Source of the DNA: Actinomycetota bacterium
GTDB lineage: Bacteria; Actinomycetota; Acidimicrobiia; Acidimicrobiales; CADCSY01
Assembly: GCA_019348335.1 (NCBI GenBank)
Contig: JAHWJR010000007.1
Coordinates: forward strand, 6,967 to 27,225
Reading direction: 5' to 3'
DNA: 20,259 bases
Numbering within the stretch: position 1 is the first letter of the stretch; every line of letters starts with the position of its first letter. The position numbers and the translations under genes are program-made. The notes beneath the pieces were generated by a model that saw nothing but the letters and a program-made list of their open reading frames with translations, made no database searches and was not told the DNA's origin. Below are positions 12,361-20,259 of this stretch, one piece after another.

Positions 12361-14810
12361 GCAGCAGCGAGACCATCGAGGGTGCACCGGCCGAGCTGTG
12401 GGACGAGGAGCCCAGCTCCCTGGAGGGGCGGGCGCGGATCCGGGCCCGGATCTCAGGGCTGCACTGCTCCCTGTGCACCGGGACCATCGAGAAGGCCCTC
12501 GGGCGCATGGACGGCGTCGACAGGGTGGCCGTCAGCCTCACCCACGAGCAGGCCCTCGTCGACTACGACCCGGCGCAGGTTCGACCCGAGGCCCTGCTCG
12601 GCACCCTGCGCGACATCGGCTACGACGTCTACGACCCCCGCAAGGTGCGGCCCTTCGAAGAGGAGGAGGCGGCCCTCGTCCGGGAAGGACGGCGCCTGCT
12701 CGTGGCCACCGGCCTCAGCCTCGTCGCCATCGCCTTGATCGTCGTCGTGGAGAGCCTGTGGTCGGTGCTCGTGCCAGCCACGGTGGTGGTGAGCCTGGTC
12801 CCGGTGGCCTTCGCCATCCTGCGCCCCTTCGGCACACGCACGGCGGTGGGGGGCACGCTGGCCCTGGTCGGGCCGCCGCTGGCCGTCCTCGTCGCCCGGG
12901 CCAACGGTGTGGGCACGTCGTTGGTTCCGTGGGTCGTGGGCGCCCTGGCCCTCACCGTGGTGTTCGGCGTGGCCGGTCACATCCTGCGCATGGCCTGGCA
13001 GTCGGCCCGCCGGGGCATCCTCAACCAGCACGTCCTGTTGGAGACCGGCGCCTTCGCCGGCATCGCCGGTGGCCTCTACGGTCTCACCGTCGGCGGTGAC
13101 GACTTCCCCACCGCACCGTTCTTCGCCGTGACCGTCCTGGTGGCCAACTACCACATCTTCTCCGAGTGGCTGTCCCTACTGGTCAAGACCCGCAGCTCCC
13201 AGGCGGTGCGGCGCCTGCTGGACCTGCAGCCCGACACGGCTCGGGTCGAGCGGGACGGGCACGAGCTGGAGGTGTCCATCGCCGAGGTGGTGGTCGGGGA
13301 CCTGGTCCGGGTCCGGCCGGGTGAGCGGGTCCCGGTGGACGGCCAGGTGATGAGCGGCCACTCGGCGGTCGACCAGTCCCTGGTCACCGGCGAACCGGTG
13401 CCGGTCGAACGCTCCCAGGGTGACCCGGTCATCGGCGGTTCGATCAACACGTCCGGAACGCTGCTGGTCCGGGTGGACGCCGTGGGGGACGAGAGCTTCC
13501 TCGCCCAGGTCGTGCGCCACGTGGAGGATGCCCGGGCTCTCAAGCCGGGGATCCTCCATCTCGTCGACCGGGTGCTGCGGGTCTACACCCCCACCGTGCT
13601 GGTGGTCGCCGCCCTGGCGGCTCTGGGATGGATCGTGGCAACGTCGTTGGTGGGGCCCGAGGCGGACGTGGAGCGTGCGGTGTTCGCCGGCCTGGGCGTG
13701 CTGGTCATGGGTTACCCCTGCGCAGTGGGGATCGCCGCCCCGTTGGCGGTCGTCCGCGGCGCCGGGGAGGCTGCCGACCGGGGGATCATCATGCGCACGG
13801 GCGAGGCGTTCCAGGCGTTCCGCTCGGTCACCACGGTGGTGCTCGACAAGACCGGCACCCTCACCGAGGGCCGGCCCGCGGTGCGCGAGGTCGAGGCGCT
13901 CGACGATGCCGAGGAGCTGCTGAGGGTGGCCGCCGCGGCGGAGATGGCGTCGGAGCACCCGCTCGGGCAGGCGGTGGTGAGCTCGGCGTTCGAGCGCGAG
14001 CTCGACCTCCCGCCGGTCGACGACTTCGAGTCGGTGACCGGCCAGGGCGTCTCAGCGGTGCTCGAGGGCCGACGGGTGCTGGTCGGACGCCCGCGGTTCC
14101 TGGAGGACAACGGCGTGGACCTCGGTGCCCTTTCCGGTCGGATCGCCGAGCTCGAGGCGGCCGGCCGTACGGTCGTCGCCGTGGGCCGGGACGATCGACT
14201 CTTGGGGATCCTGGCGCTGGGCGACGAGCTCCGGGCGGACGCCGTGTCTGCCGTCGCCGCCATGCGCCAAGCCGGGCTGACACCGGTCCTGGTCACCGGG
14301 GACAACGAACGGGCCGCCCGCCGGGTTGCCGACCAGGTGGGCATCTCGCAGGTGCATGCCGGCGTCCTCCCCGAGCAGAAGGCCGAGCTCGTTCGCCGGC
14401 TCCAGCAGTCCGGCCGGGTGGCCATGGTCGGCGACGGCATCAACGACGCCCCCGCCCTCATGCAGGCCGACGTGGGGGTCGCCATGGGCGGGGGCACCGA
14501 CATCGCCATGGAGTCGGCCGACGTGATCATCGTGGGCAACGAGGTCACCGCCGTGCTCACCGCCCGGGACATCAGCCGACGCAGCTACCGCACCACCCGC
14601 CAGAACGTGGCCTTGGCGTTTCTCTTCAACGGCATCGGCATCCCGGCCGCCACCACCGGCCTGGTGTACCCGGTGTGGGCCATGGTGGCCATGGCGCTGA
14701 GCGTGACGACCATCTTCGTCAACTCCATCGGCGGCCGACCCTCGCTGCTGTTCGACGCCATCGCCAGCGTCGGGCCGGCGCGTCAGGCCACCCCGGCGGG
14801 GGCGGACTGA
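12357..14810 (+). CDS. P1B-type heavy-metal translocating ATPase with YPC motif
   Basis: 817 residues from ATG at 12357 (ATGA overlap). Order: HMA-like domain at about 28-95 with GLHCSLC (C37, C40); membrane segments from about 112 to 275, about six hydrophobic stretches where most pumps have four; A-domain with TGE at 344-346; TM helix with YPC at 453-455; phosphorylated D497 in DKTGTLT; HP pair at 534-535; GDGINDAPAL at 692-701; then final helices with QN-x6-FN-x4-P (N750, F757-N758, P763) and MALSVTTIFVN near 779. Copper pumps have CPC, YN and MxxSS at these sites, so this pump is CopA-like with Y453 for the first cysteine, F for Y, and V for the second S. ATP-driven metal export at the membrane is expected; which metal is open. 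Confidence 0.92.
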   Translation: MSSSETIEGAPAELWDEEPSSLEGRARIRARISGLHCSLCTGTIEKALGRMDGVDRVAVSLTHEQALVDYDPAQVRPEALLGTLRDIGYDVYDPRKVRPFEEEEAALVREGRRLLVATGLSLVAIALIVVVESLWSVLVPATVVVSLVPVAFAILRPFGTRTAVGGTLALVGPPLAVLVARANGVGTSLVPWVVGALALTVVFGVAGHILRMAWQSARRGILNQHVLLETGAFAGIAGGLYGLTVGGDDFPTAPFFAVTVLVANYHIFSEWLSLLVKTRSSQAVRRLLDLQPDTARVERDGHELEVSIAEVVVGDLVRVRPGERVPVDGQVMSGHSAVDQSLVTGEPVPVERSQGDPVIGGSINTSGTLLVRVDAVGDESFLAQVVRHVEDARALKPGILHLVDRVLRVYTPTVLVVAALAALGWIVATSLVGPEADVERAVFAGLGVLVMGYPCAVGIAAPLAVVRGAGEAADRGIIMRTGEAFQAFRSVTTVVLDKTGTLTEGRPAVREVEALDDAEELLRVAAAAEMASEHPLGQAVVSSAFERELDLPPVDDFESVTGQGVSAVLEGRRVLVGRPRFLEDNGVDLGALSGRIAELEAAGRTVVAVGRDDRLLGILALGDELRADAVSAVAAMRQAGLTPVLVTGDNERAARRVADQVGISQVHAGVLPEQKAELVRRLQQSGRVAMVGDGINDAPALMQADVGVAMGGGTDIAMESADVIIVGNEVTAVLTARDISRRSYRTTRQNVALAFLFNGIGIPAATTGLVYPVWAMVAMALSVTTIFVNSIGGRPSLLFDAIASVGPARQATPAGAD

Positions 14811-14910
14811 GCCTCCACGACCTCGTCGACGCCCACAACCCGAAGGAGCAACCGGCTCGGTCATTCTACCGGCGGCCGCGCCGGGCCGGGCGTGGCAGGG
14901 ATGGTCGGGG

Positions 14911-14932
14911 CCGTCGCCGAACTCAGCGACGG
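14911..14932. other. Hairpin in the region between the ATPase and the cold-shock gene
   Basis: CCGTCGC / GCGACGG, 7 bp with an 8-base loop. It lies 100 bases after the ATPase stop and 94 bases before the cold-shock start, so it may end the metal operon or lie in the cold-shock leader. The other bases in 14811-15026 show no gene. A possible promoter (TTGGTG at 14943 with GCTACC at 14967) is weak. Confidence 0.3.
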
Positions 14933-15026
14933 TGATCGTCCATTGGTGGACTCTGGGCCCTGTGGCGCTACCGTCGGGGTACGGCCACCTCGCAAGGAGG
15001 CGGCCGCCAAGAGAAGAGAGATCGAA

Positions 15027-15227
15027 ATGGCAACCGGTACCGTCAAGTTCTTCAACGCCGAGAAGGGCTTCGGCTTCATCTCGCGCGAGCAGGGCGACGA
15101 CGTCTTCGTGCACTACTCCAACATCCAGGGCGGTGGCTACAGGTCGCTCGACGAGGGTCAGCAGGTCGAGTTCGACGTTGCCCCTGGTCGCAAGGGTGAG
15201 GAAGCTCAGAACGTCCGAGTCCTGTAG
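15027..15227 (+). CDS. Cold-shock domain protein, CspA family
   Basis: 66 residues from ATG at 15027; an upstream in-frame extension to 14892 was rejected because the conserved family start is MATGTVKFFNAEKGFGFI. RNP1 is KGFGFI and RNP2 is VFVHYSNI, the two single-stranded nucleic-acid-binding motifs. The protein binds RNA, acts as an RNA chaperone and usually supports translation under cold or growth transitions in the cytoplasm. Length and motif order are normal. GAGAAGAGAG lies 6 to 15 bases before the start. The gene stands alone, closed by a strong hairpin 18 bases after its stop. Confidence 0.97.
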   Translation: MATGTVKFFNAEKGFGFISREQGDDVFVHYSNIQGGGYRSLDEGQQVEFDVAPGRKGEEAQNVRVL

Positions 15228-15245
15228 GACTTGAGGATTGCCCCG

Positions 15246-15272
15246 GAGCCGCCGGCATCGCGCCGGCGGCTC
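15246..15272 (+). terminator. Rho-independent-like terminator of the cold-shock gene
   Basis: GAGCCGCCGGC pairs perfectly with GCCGGCGGCTC around a 5-base loop (15257-15261), followed by TTGCG. It lies 18 bases after the cold-shock stop at 15227 and 29 bases before the next gene. Confidence 0.8.
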
Positions 15273-15301
15273 TTGCGCGTCCGGCCAGACGTGGTGCGGA
15301 C

Positions 15302-16510
15302 ATGATGCGACATGATGGTCCGGTGCCCGACGAGTCCAACAACTTGACTGAAACCCTGCTCGCCGCCGCCCACCTGGTCGTGCCCGACGCCATCCCTGGT
15401 CTGATCGACAGGCACGCCAAGGGCTTGGGTGCCGACTCCGCGGTGCTGTACCTCGTGGACCTGGACCAGTGCGCCCTGGTGCCCCTGTCCGGCCCCGGGG
15501 GGGCGCTCCTCCAGGAGGTCGGAATCGACCGTACCCTCCCTGGTCGTTGCTACCGGTCCCTGGAGGTGGTGGACACCCTCGACGAGACAGGGAACCGGAC
15601 GGTGTGGGTGCCGGTGGTCGACGGCACCGAACGGCTCGGGGTCTTGCAGCTGCTCTTCAGTGGAGGCGCTCAGGGCGATCGGGAGGAGATGCGGGGATTC
15701 AGCGGTCTGGTCGCCCAGCTGGTCATGACCAAGGGCTCCTACGGCGACTTCTTCGAGCTGGCCCGCCGGCGGAAGGACGTCACCGTGGCCGCCGAGTTGC
15801 TGTGGCAGCTCCTGCCGCCGCTGACCTTCGGCACCGAGGACCTGGCCATCGCCGCCTGCTTCGTGCCCACCGGGGACCTCGGCGGTGACGCCTTCGACTA
15901 CGGCGTCGGCGCCCGTCGCGCTCAGGTCGCCGTCTTCGATGCCATGGGCCATGGACTGGACGCCGGTCTGCTGGCGACCACCGCGGTGGCGGGCTACCGC
16001 AACAGTCGCCGCAAGGGCTTCGGTCTCCCGGAGATGGCCGAGTACGTCGGGGATGCCATCCGTTGCCACTTCGAGGACAGCCGGTTCGTCACCGGCATCC
16101 TCATCTCCCTCGACATCGCCACCGGCCGGATGTCGTGGTGCGTCGCCGGCCATCCGCCCCCGTTGCTCCTGCGCCAGGGCCGGGTGGTGAAGCACCTGGA
16201 CCTCGGTGTCGGACTCCCGTTCGGGGTCGGGCCCGCCTCCGAGGTGTTCACGGAGCAGCTCGAGCCGGGCGACCGCGTGCTGCTGTACACCGACGGGGTG
16301 ACCGAAGCTCGCGACGCCTCGGGTGACCTCTTCGGGACCGACCAGCTGGTCAACCTCGTCTCCCGAACGGCCGGTGACGATCCGCCGCCCGAGACCATGC
16401 GCCGTCTCATGCACGCCATCGAGGATCACAACGACGGCCCCATGCGCGACGACGCCACCGTGGTGATGATCGAGTGGCAGGGCGTGGCGTCCGCCCGGCT
16501 GAAGGTGTGA
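15302..16510 (+). CDS. GAF-domain PP2C-type phosphatase (RsbU/SpoIIE family)
   Basis: 402 residues from ATG at 15302; GTG at 15323, seven codons later, is an alternative, and neither has a clear Shine-Dalgarno. Residues about 15-145 look like a GAF sensor domain (ADSAVLYLVDLDQ, GVLQLLF). Residues about 185-395 are a PPM/SpoIIE phosphatase with the metal-binding aspartates in GDLGGDAFDY, DAMGHGLDA, LYTDGVTEAR and DDATVVMI. All core residues for the two-metal centre are present. Such proteins dephosphorylate anti-sigma-factor antagonists in stress signalling and are cytoplasmic. No anti-sigma or antagonist gene is nearby, so its partner lies elsewhere. The gene is convergent with the exporter operon at 16530. 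Confidence 0.9.
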   Translation: MMRHDGPVPDESNNLTETLLAAAHLVVPDAIPGLIDRHAKGLGADSAVLYLVDLDQCALVPLSGPGGALLQEVGIDRTLPGRCYRSLEVVDTLDETGNRTVWVPVVDGTERLGVLQLLFSGGAQGDREEMRGFSGLVAQLVMTKGSYGDFFELARRRKDVTVAAELLWQLLPPLTFGTEDLAIAACFVPTGDLGGDAFDYGVGARRAQVAVFDAMGHGLDAGLLATTAVAGYRNSRRKGFGLPEMAEYVGDAIRCHFEDSRFVTGILISLDIATGRMSWCVAGHPPPLLLRQGRVVKHLDLGVGLPFGVGPASEVFTEQLEPGDRVLLYTDGVTEARDASGDLFGTDQLVNLVSRTAGDDPPPETMRRLMHAIEDHNDGPMRDDATVVMIEWQGVASARLKV

Positions 16511-16529
16511 GGCGCTCCCCCGCTGTTCG

Positions 16530-17357
16530 CTAGCGGCGCAGGAGCATGGTGAGCCGGCGAGTGGCCACCCAGACACCGGCGGCGCCCATCACCACCAGGT
16601 AGCCGGCGTGCAGGAGCAGCCCCCAACCGACGTCGCCCAGCACCAGCGCCCGCTCGAGGGCCACGCCCTGGTACAGCGGCGTGATCTGCACCGCCCATCC
16701 GAGTGCCTCGGGATACCGGTCGAGGGGGAAGAAGGTGGCCGAGAAGAGGAACAGGGGCACGATCACCAGGACCACGTAGTCGAAGTCGACGAACGACCGC
16801 ATCCAGGTGGTGGTGGCGATGCCCGTGCCGGCGAAGGCGAAGCCGATGAGCACGGCCGCGGGCACGGCGAGCACGGCCCACCACGACTGCACCAGGCCGA
16901 GGGCGACCATGGTCAACAGAAAGCCGGCGGCGTAGACGGCACTGCGCAGCAGGGCCCATGCCGACTCCCCGACAGCCACGTCGGCCACTTCGAGCGGGGT
17001 GGCCAGCACCGCGTCGAAGGTCTTGGAGTACTTGTACTTGACGAAGAAGTTGAAGGTGGTGTCGAACACCACGCCGTTCATGGCCGACACGGCCAGCATT
17101 CCCGGCGCCACGAACACCTCGTAGGGCACCTCCCGTCCCCCACCGACGGCCACGGGAGCGACGAGGGCGCCCACGCCGAGCCCGATGGAGAGCAGGTAGA
17201 GAATGGGCTCGAACAGGCCGGCGACGAGGACGTACCACGTCCGCCGGTAGACCAACGCGTTGCGCTCCACCAGGCGCAGCGGGCGCCAGCCGGCGATGGC
17301 CTTCGCCACTGCGGAGTCACGCCTCGTCGGGCTCTCCGTGGGAGTCCACCCGTTCAC
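16530..17357 (-). CDS. ABC-2 type transporter permease (NodJ-like), second permease
   Basis: 275 residues from GTG at 17357, which overlaps the upstream permease stop as GTGA; a longer reading to 17885 is out of frame with the other permease and was rejected. About six hydrophobic spans follow an amphipathic N-terminus (LVERNALVYRRTW). FEPILYLLSIGLGVG, PYEVFVAPGMLA and LFLFSATFFPLDRYPE are typical of ABC-2/NodJ-like membrane subunits. It should pair with the preceding permease and the ATPase as an exporter of a lipid, drug or polysaccharide part; the cargo is unknown. The two permeases share block order but differ in sequence, an apparent heterodimer. Confidence 0.9.
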   Translation of the reverse strand: MNGWTPTESPTRRDSAVAKAIAGWRPLRLVERNALVYRRTWYVLVAGLFEPILYLLSIGLGVGALVAPVAVGGGREVPYEVFVAPGMLAVSAMNGVVFDTTFNFFVKYKYSKTFDAVLATPLEVADVAVGESAWALLRSAVYAAGFLLTMVALGLVQSWWAVLAVPAAVLIGFAFAGTGIATTTWMRSFVDFDYVVLVIVPLFLFSATFFPLDRYPEALGWAVQITPLYQGVALERALVLGDVGWGLLLHAGYLVVMGAAGVWVATRRLTMLLRR

Positions 17358-18124
17358 CCAGCCAACCGCCGGGCCCAGGTTCGGGTACCGGCGTACCAGC
17401 CCAGCGTCAGCACGGCGACGAGCACGAGCACGTGCCCGACTGCACCCGATCCGTCGAACGTGCCGGTGGTGGCGCTGCGCGCCAACTCGACCCCGTGCCA
17501 GAGCGGCGACGCCAACGCCACCGGCCGGGCCCAGCCGGGGAGCTGCTCCACCGGGAAGAACGTGCCCGAGAACAGGAACAGGGGCATGACGCCGAGGCGC
17601 ATGATCAGGGGAAAGGACACTTCGGTGTGCTGGGTGGCGGAGTACGCCGCCAGCGGCGCGAAGAACGCCGTGCCGCACAGCACCGCGGCCGGCACGGCGA
17701 GCACGCCCCACGCCGAGGGAACGCCGCCGAGCGCTGCGCCCACGATGAGGAACACCGTGGCCGACAACGTGATGCGAAGGGCCGTCCATGCCATCAGGCC
17801 GGTGTAGACGTCGCTCGGGCGCAGCGGGGTGGCCACCATGGCATGGAACGTGCGCGCCCACTTGGTGCCGAGCATCACCGGCCACAGGGCGTCGCCGGCG
17901 GCCGTCTGCATGGCGGTGGCGGCGAGGAGCCCGGGCGTGACGAAGACCAGGTAGGGAAGGCCCGCCACCAGGCCCCCTCCTTCGTCGACCAGGCCGCCCA
18001 GGCCCAACCCGAGGGCGGCGAGGAACAGCACCGGTGTGACGAAGGCCGAGAACACCGTCCCCCGCCAGAGGCGCCGGAAGACGCGGGCTTCCCGCTCGAC
18101 GACGCGCAGGGCGGTGGTGGGCAC
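17354..18124 (-). CDS. ABC-2 type transporter permease, first permease
   Basis: 256 residues from GTG at 18124, 3 bases after the ATPase stop. Layout is six membrane spans with an N-terminal amphipathic helix (LRVVEREARVFRRLW). The blocks PVLFLAALGLGLGGL, LPYLVFVTPGLLAAT, and LFLFSGTFFPVEQLP match the second permease at equal positions, so the two arose from a duplication. The N-terminal helix positions the ATPase contact. The exporter cargo is unknown. The gene is coupled to both neighbours by a 3-base gap and a 4-base overlap, which implies a fixed 1:1:2 complex (ATPase dimer, one of each permease). Confidence 0.9.
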   Translation of the reverse strand: MPTTALRVVEREARVFRRLWRGTVFSAFVTPVLFLAALGLGLGGLVDEGGGLVAGLPYLVFVTPGLLAATAMQTAAGDALWPVMLGTKWARTFHAMVATPLRPSDVYTGLMAWTALRITLSATVFLIVGAALGGVPSAWGVLAVPAAVLCGTAFFAPLAAYSATQHTEVSFPLIMRLGVMPLFLFSGTFFPVEQLPGWARPVALASPLWHGVELARSATTGTFDGSGAVGHVLVLVAVLTLGWYAGTRTWARRLAG

Positions 18125-18127
18125 CGG

Positions 18128-19066
18128 TCAGTCCTCCAGCGTGCGCCCGGTCAGGACCAGGAAGACGTCCTCGAGCGTGCCGCGGCGGACCAGGACCGAC
18201 GCCGGGTGCACGCCGTTGCCGGCGATGGTCGCCACCGTGGCGTCACCGTCACCGGTGTAGGCCAGCACCCGGTCGGCGAGCGGCTCCACCCGTTCGGCGA
18301 CACCGGCCAGACGGGGCAACGCCGCCTGCAGGTCACCGGCCGACGGGAAGCGCAGCTCCACCACCTCTCGAGTGGCGTGGCGGGCGATGAGCTCCCGTGG
18401 ACTGCCCTCGGCTGCGATACGACCACGGTCCATGATCACGAGCCGGTCGCACAGTTGCTCGGCCTCCTCCATGTAGTGCGTGGTGAGCACCAGGGTCACC
18501 CCCTCCTGCTTGAGCCGGTAGAGGCGGTCCCACAGCAGGTGGCGAGCCTGGGGGTCGAGGCCGGTCGTCGGCTCGTCCAGCAGGAGGGCCTCGGGCCGGT
18601 TGATCAGCGCCCGGGCGATGGTCAGCCGCCGCTTCATGCCTCCCGACAGCGGATCGACCCGGTCATGACGGCGCTCGGTGAGCTTGGCGAACTCGAGCAG
18701 CTCCTCGGTCCGCTCCCGGATCACCGCCCGGCTGAGGCCGAAGTAGCGGCCGTAGATGGCGAGGTTGTCCGAGACGGTGAGCTCGGTGTCGAGCGTGTCC
18801 TCTTGGGGCACCACGCCGAGGCGTGCCCGGATGCGGGGGCCGTCACGGGATGGGTCCATGCCGAGGACCCGCAATTCGCCGCCGGTGAGGGGGGACACGC
18901 ACCCGATCATCCGCATGGTGGAGCTCTTGCCGGCACCATTGGGGCCGAGGAAGCCGAACGCCTCGCCCCGCTCGACCCTGAAGTCGATGCCGTCGACGGC
19001 GACGTGGCGGCCGAAGTGCTTGGTCAGCGACCGGGCTTCGACGAGGGCTTCAGGCGCTCCGGCCAC
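18128..19066 (-). CDS. ABC transporter ATP-binding protein (DrrA/NodI-like)
   Basis: 312 residues from GTG at 19066; this start gives the usual short leader before LVEARSLTKHFG, while a start at 19177 would add 37 residues of poor quality, so it is uncertain. Motifs in order: Walker A GPNGAGKSS, Q-loop VVPQED, signature LSGGMKRRL, Walker B ALLLDEP, H-loop TTHYM. The C-terminal about 85 residues form the small regulatory domain of DrrA-type ATPases. It powers the ABC-2 exporter with the two following permeases. The 126 bases upstream to 19192 hold no gene; they should contain the operon promoter. Confidence 0.92.
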   Translation of the reverse strand: MAGAPEALVEARSLTKHFGRHVAVDGIDFRVERGEAFGFLGPNGAGKSSTMRMIGCVSPLTGGELRVLGMDPSRDGPRIRARLGVVPQEDTLDTELTVSDNLAIYGRYFGLSRAVIRERTEELLEFAKLTERRHDRVDPLSGGMKRRLTIARALINRPEALLLDEPTTGLDPQARHLLWDRLYRLKQEGVTLVLTTHYMEEAEQLCDRLVIMDRGRIAAEGSPRELIARHATREVVELRFPSAGDLQAALPRLAGVAERVEPLADRVLAYTGDGDATVATIAGNGVHPASVLVRRGTLEDVFLVLTGRTLED

Positions 19067-19192
19067 GAGCGGCGACGCTACCGGCGGGTCGTCGCGTTGT
19101 TGCCTGATTTGCAATACGGCGGCCGGCCCCCCACGGGTAGCACAACGCATCGGGGACCACGATGGCACCGGGCCCACCGCCGGAGCCGGCGG

Positions 19193-19858
19193 CTAGGAAA
19201 GCGGCGGGCGCGCCGGAGCCGGACCGTACGAAGGGTCGGCGGTGCCGATCTTGCGGACCAGCGAGAGGTGGCCGCCGAGGTAGCCACCCACCCACGCCGC
19301 GCTGCCGCCGGCCAGGGCCAGGGCGACGCCCCGATAGTGGCGGCCCCGCAGGCGGGCGACGAAGGACGCGGCGTACAGCGACGTGGCGGCGCCGTTGACT
19401 GCGGCGTGGACCACCCCGACGCGGCGCGGTGCCTCCCCCGCTGCCCGCCATTCGGCGAGACCGGCCGCGACCGTGGGAACGGTCATGGCCAGCCCGAACC
19501 CGACCAGCCCGGTGGCCGCCGGCCGGGCGGGGCGTCCGCCGAAGACGTCGAGCAAGGTGGCGCTGAGCCAGGCGCCCAGTGGGAAGTCGGTGAGCAGGGG
19601 GTGCAGGGCATGACCCAGAGCTTCGCCCCGAAGGGCGCCCTCGATCCGAGGAGACCGCAGGAGCCCGCCCGACAGGCGGGCGAGGGCCCCTACGGCCCCG
19701 TCGAGCTCCGGCGAGCCCTCGATGGCACGAAGCGGCCGCACGAGCCACTCCGGGGTCATGCGCTGCGGTGGAGCTTGCCAATCAGCGGTGAAGGTCGTCG
19801 ACGACTCGGGCTCGCCCTCCGCCGACGTCGGTCGCGGCCTGTGTGCCGTTGCGGACAC
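19193..19858 (-). CDS. DUF2231 family membrane protein
   Basis: 221 residues from GTG at 19858, chosen because AGGAGG lies 9 bases upstream; ATG at 19759 (188 residues) is an alternative that starts right at the conserved part. The N-terminal 33 residues are polar and Pro-rich. The core has HPLLTDFPLGAWLSATLLD, typical of DUF2231, followed by about three more hydrophobic spans (GLVGFGLAMTVPTVAAGL, NGAATSLYAASFV, GVALALAGGSAAWVGGYLGG). DUF2231 proteins are inner-membrane proteins, often fused to or next to Rieske-type or cytochrome domains, but none is seen here. Function is unknown. A hairpin CCGCCGG/CCGGCGG at 19177-19192 follows the stop. Confidence 0.75.
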   Translation of the reverse strand: MSATAHRPRPTSAEGEPESSTTFTADWQAPPQRMTPEWLVRPLRAIEGSPELDGAVGALARLSGGLLRSPRIEGALRGEALGHALHPLLTDFPLGAWLSATLLDVFGGRPARPAATGLVGFGLAMTVPTVAAGLAEWRAAGEAPRRVGVVHAAVNGAATSLYAASFVARLRGRHYRGVALALAGGSAAWVGGYLGGHLSLVRKIGTADPSYGPAPARPPLS

Positions 19859-20026
19859 TCCGCACCACCTCCTCGTAACGGACGCCGCCATGCGGCGCTC
19901 ACCGGTGTGTGGACGCCACCGAGCGAGGTGGAGCCGCTGAGGGGAGACTACGTGGGCGCGCTCTCGTGCCTCTCGCCTCGCTCTCCCCGCCGACGTTGCC
20001 ACGCACCGGAGCGCGGACGTGATGGC

Positions 20027-20259
20027 TCAGCCGCGCACCCACGTGTCGCAGCCGTTGGTCTCGAAGTAGGCGACCTCTTCGCCGATCTCGACGATTTGCG
20101 CGCCGCCTTCGCTGATGTCGTTGGCGATGATCTCGTCGAACTCCCCCGACCTGCCCCGGAGCGTGGCCCAGTAGCAGAAGCTGCCTCCGGCCGAGCGGTA
20201 GCGGCCGGGGAGGATGTCCTCTCCCACGGCGTAGATCCCCGGTGGGATGGTCGTGGCCG
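20027..20259 (-). CDS. Secreted or lipoprotein-like protein, C-terminal part only
   Basis: The visible 77 residues run off the right edge, so the N-terminus and any signal peptide are missing. The frame reads TIPPGIYAVGEDILPGRYRS, then a Cys-Tyr-Trp motif (SFCYWATL), and ends FETNGCDTWVRG. The alternating PG-Y-V-G-D-I-PG-Y pattern with a C-terminal CxxW is one I recall in actinobacterial lipoproteins of unknown function with a Cys-Tyr-Trp signature; that is memory, not a search. The two cysteines could form a disulfide. It is separated from the DUF2231 gene by 168 bases in which no gene is seen. Nothing can be said about its start or partner. Confidence 0.6.
   Translation of the reverse strand, partial: ATTIPPGIYAVGEDILPGRYRSAGGSFCYWATLRGRSGEFDEIIANDISEGGAQIVEIGEEVAYFETNGCDTWVRG

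Noticed and set aside
12127..14810. Plain CopZ-CopA copper operon with no special feature
   Set aside because: The overall pattern fits, but the altered transport motifs prevent assigning copper with confidence, so no copA/copZ symbol was given.
16511..16541. Short hairpin between the phosphatase and the permease as a terminator
   Set aside because: Only a 5-bp CCGCT/AGCGG stem is found, too weak to call.
17358..17885. Extension of the second ABC-2 permease into a 451-residue protein
   Set aside because: The added part is the other permease read in the wrong frame; the GTG at 17357 gives a normal 275-residue permease.
19177..19192. CCGCCGG-AG-CCGGCGG dyad after the DUF2231 stop as a promoter operator
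   Set aside because: The 2-base loop and simple GC content fit a minor hairpin; no regulator or second copy supports an operator.

Overview
The window is GC-rich, high-density actinobacterial chromosome. The left end carries the actinobacterial order pgsA, manC-like, gcvH, garA, ftsR, which resembles the Rv1822-Rv1828 neighbourhood of mycobacteria. An F420-dependent oxidoreductase, a baeRF2 protein of Rv2629 type and many GTG starts fit the same phylum. The deep-branching feel (zinc-ribbon GarA, degenerate sugar mutase fusion) would suit an uncultured Acidimicrobiia-like lineage, but that placement is inference. No rRNA, tRNA, CRISPR array, insertion sequence or phage gene was seen, and no gene-free stretch exceeds about 300 bases.

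Layout. (1) 1-4607, minus strand: a tight operon of pgsA-like phosphatidyltransferase, NDP-sugar pyrophosphorylase/phosphomannomutase-like fusion, gcvH, garA and ftsR, with a 4-base overlap or small gaps at each junction. (2) 4691-5610: two coupled small unknown proteins on plus and a convergent unknown on minus, with a hairpin between. (3) 5655-6605: F420-dependent luciferase-like oxidoreductase. (4) 6610-9247, minus: HAD phosphatase, a Cys-rich zinc-binding small protein, an SRPBCC protein and the ribosome-hibernation-related baeRF2 protein; this looks like a stress cluster. (5) 9315-10786, plus: a voltage-sensor ion channel without a recognisable selectivity filter, then a secreted CHRD-like protein whose signal peptide is cut by an in-frame TAG, closed by a strong hairpin.

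(6) 10855-14810: a divergent metal-response locus. On minus lie a MerR-family metal sensor and a PIG-L/LmbE deacetylase; on plus lie a CopZ-like chaperone and a P1B-type ATPase, which overlap by ATGA. Two matching dyads (CCTTCC-N8-GGAAgg/cc) sit between the divergent genes, one of them inside a MerR-type promoter with a 19-base spacer. The ATPase has YPC where copper pumps have CPC. (7) 15027-16510, plus: a cold-shock protein with terminator and a GAF-SpoIIE type PP2C phosphatase. (8) 16530-19066, minus: an ABC-2 exporter (ATPase and two permeases). (9) 19193-19858, minus: a DUF2231 membrane protein. (10) 20027 to the right edge, minus: the C-terminal end of a secreted or lipoprotein-like protein.

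The best candidates for something undescribed are the mutase-like domain that has lost all four catalytic loops, the YPC-type metal pump with its own dual-operator MerR switch, the filterless S4 channel and the amber-interrupted exported protein.
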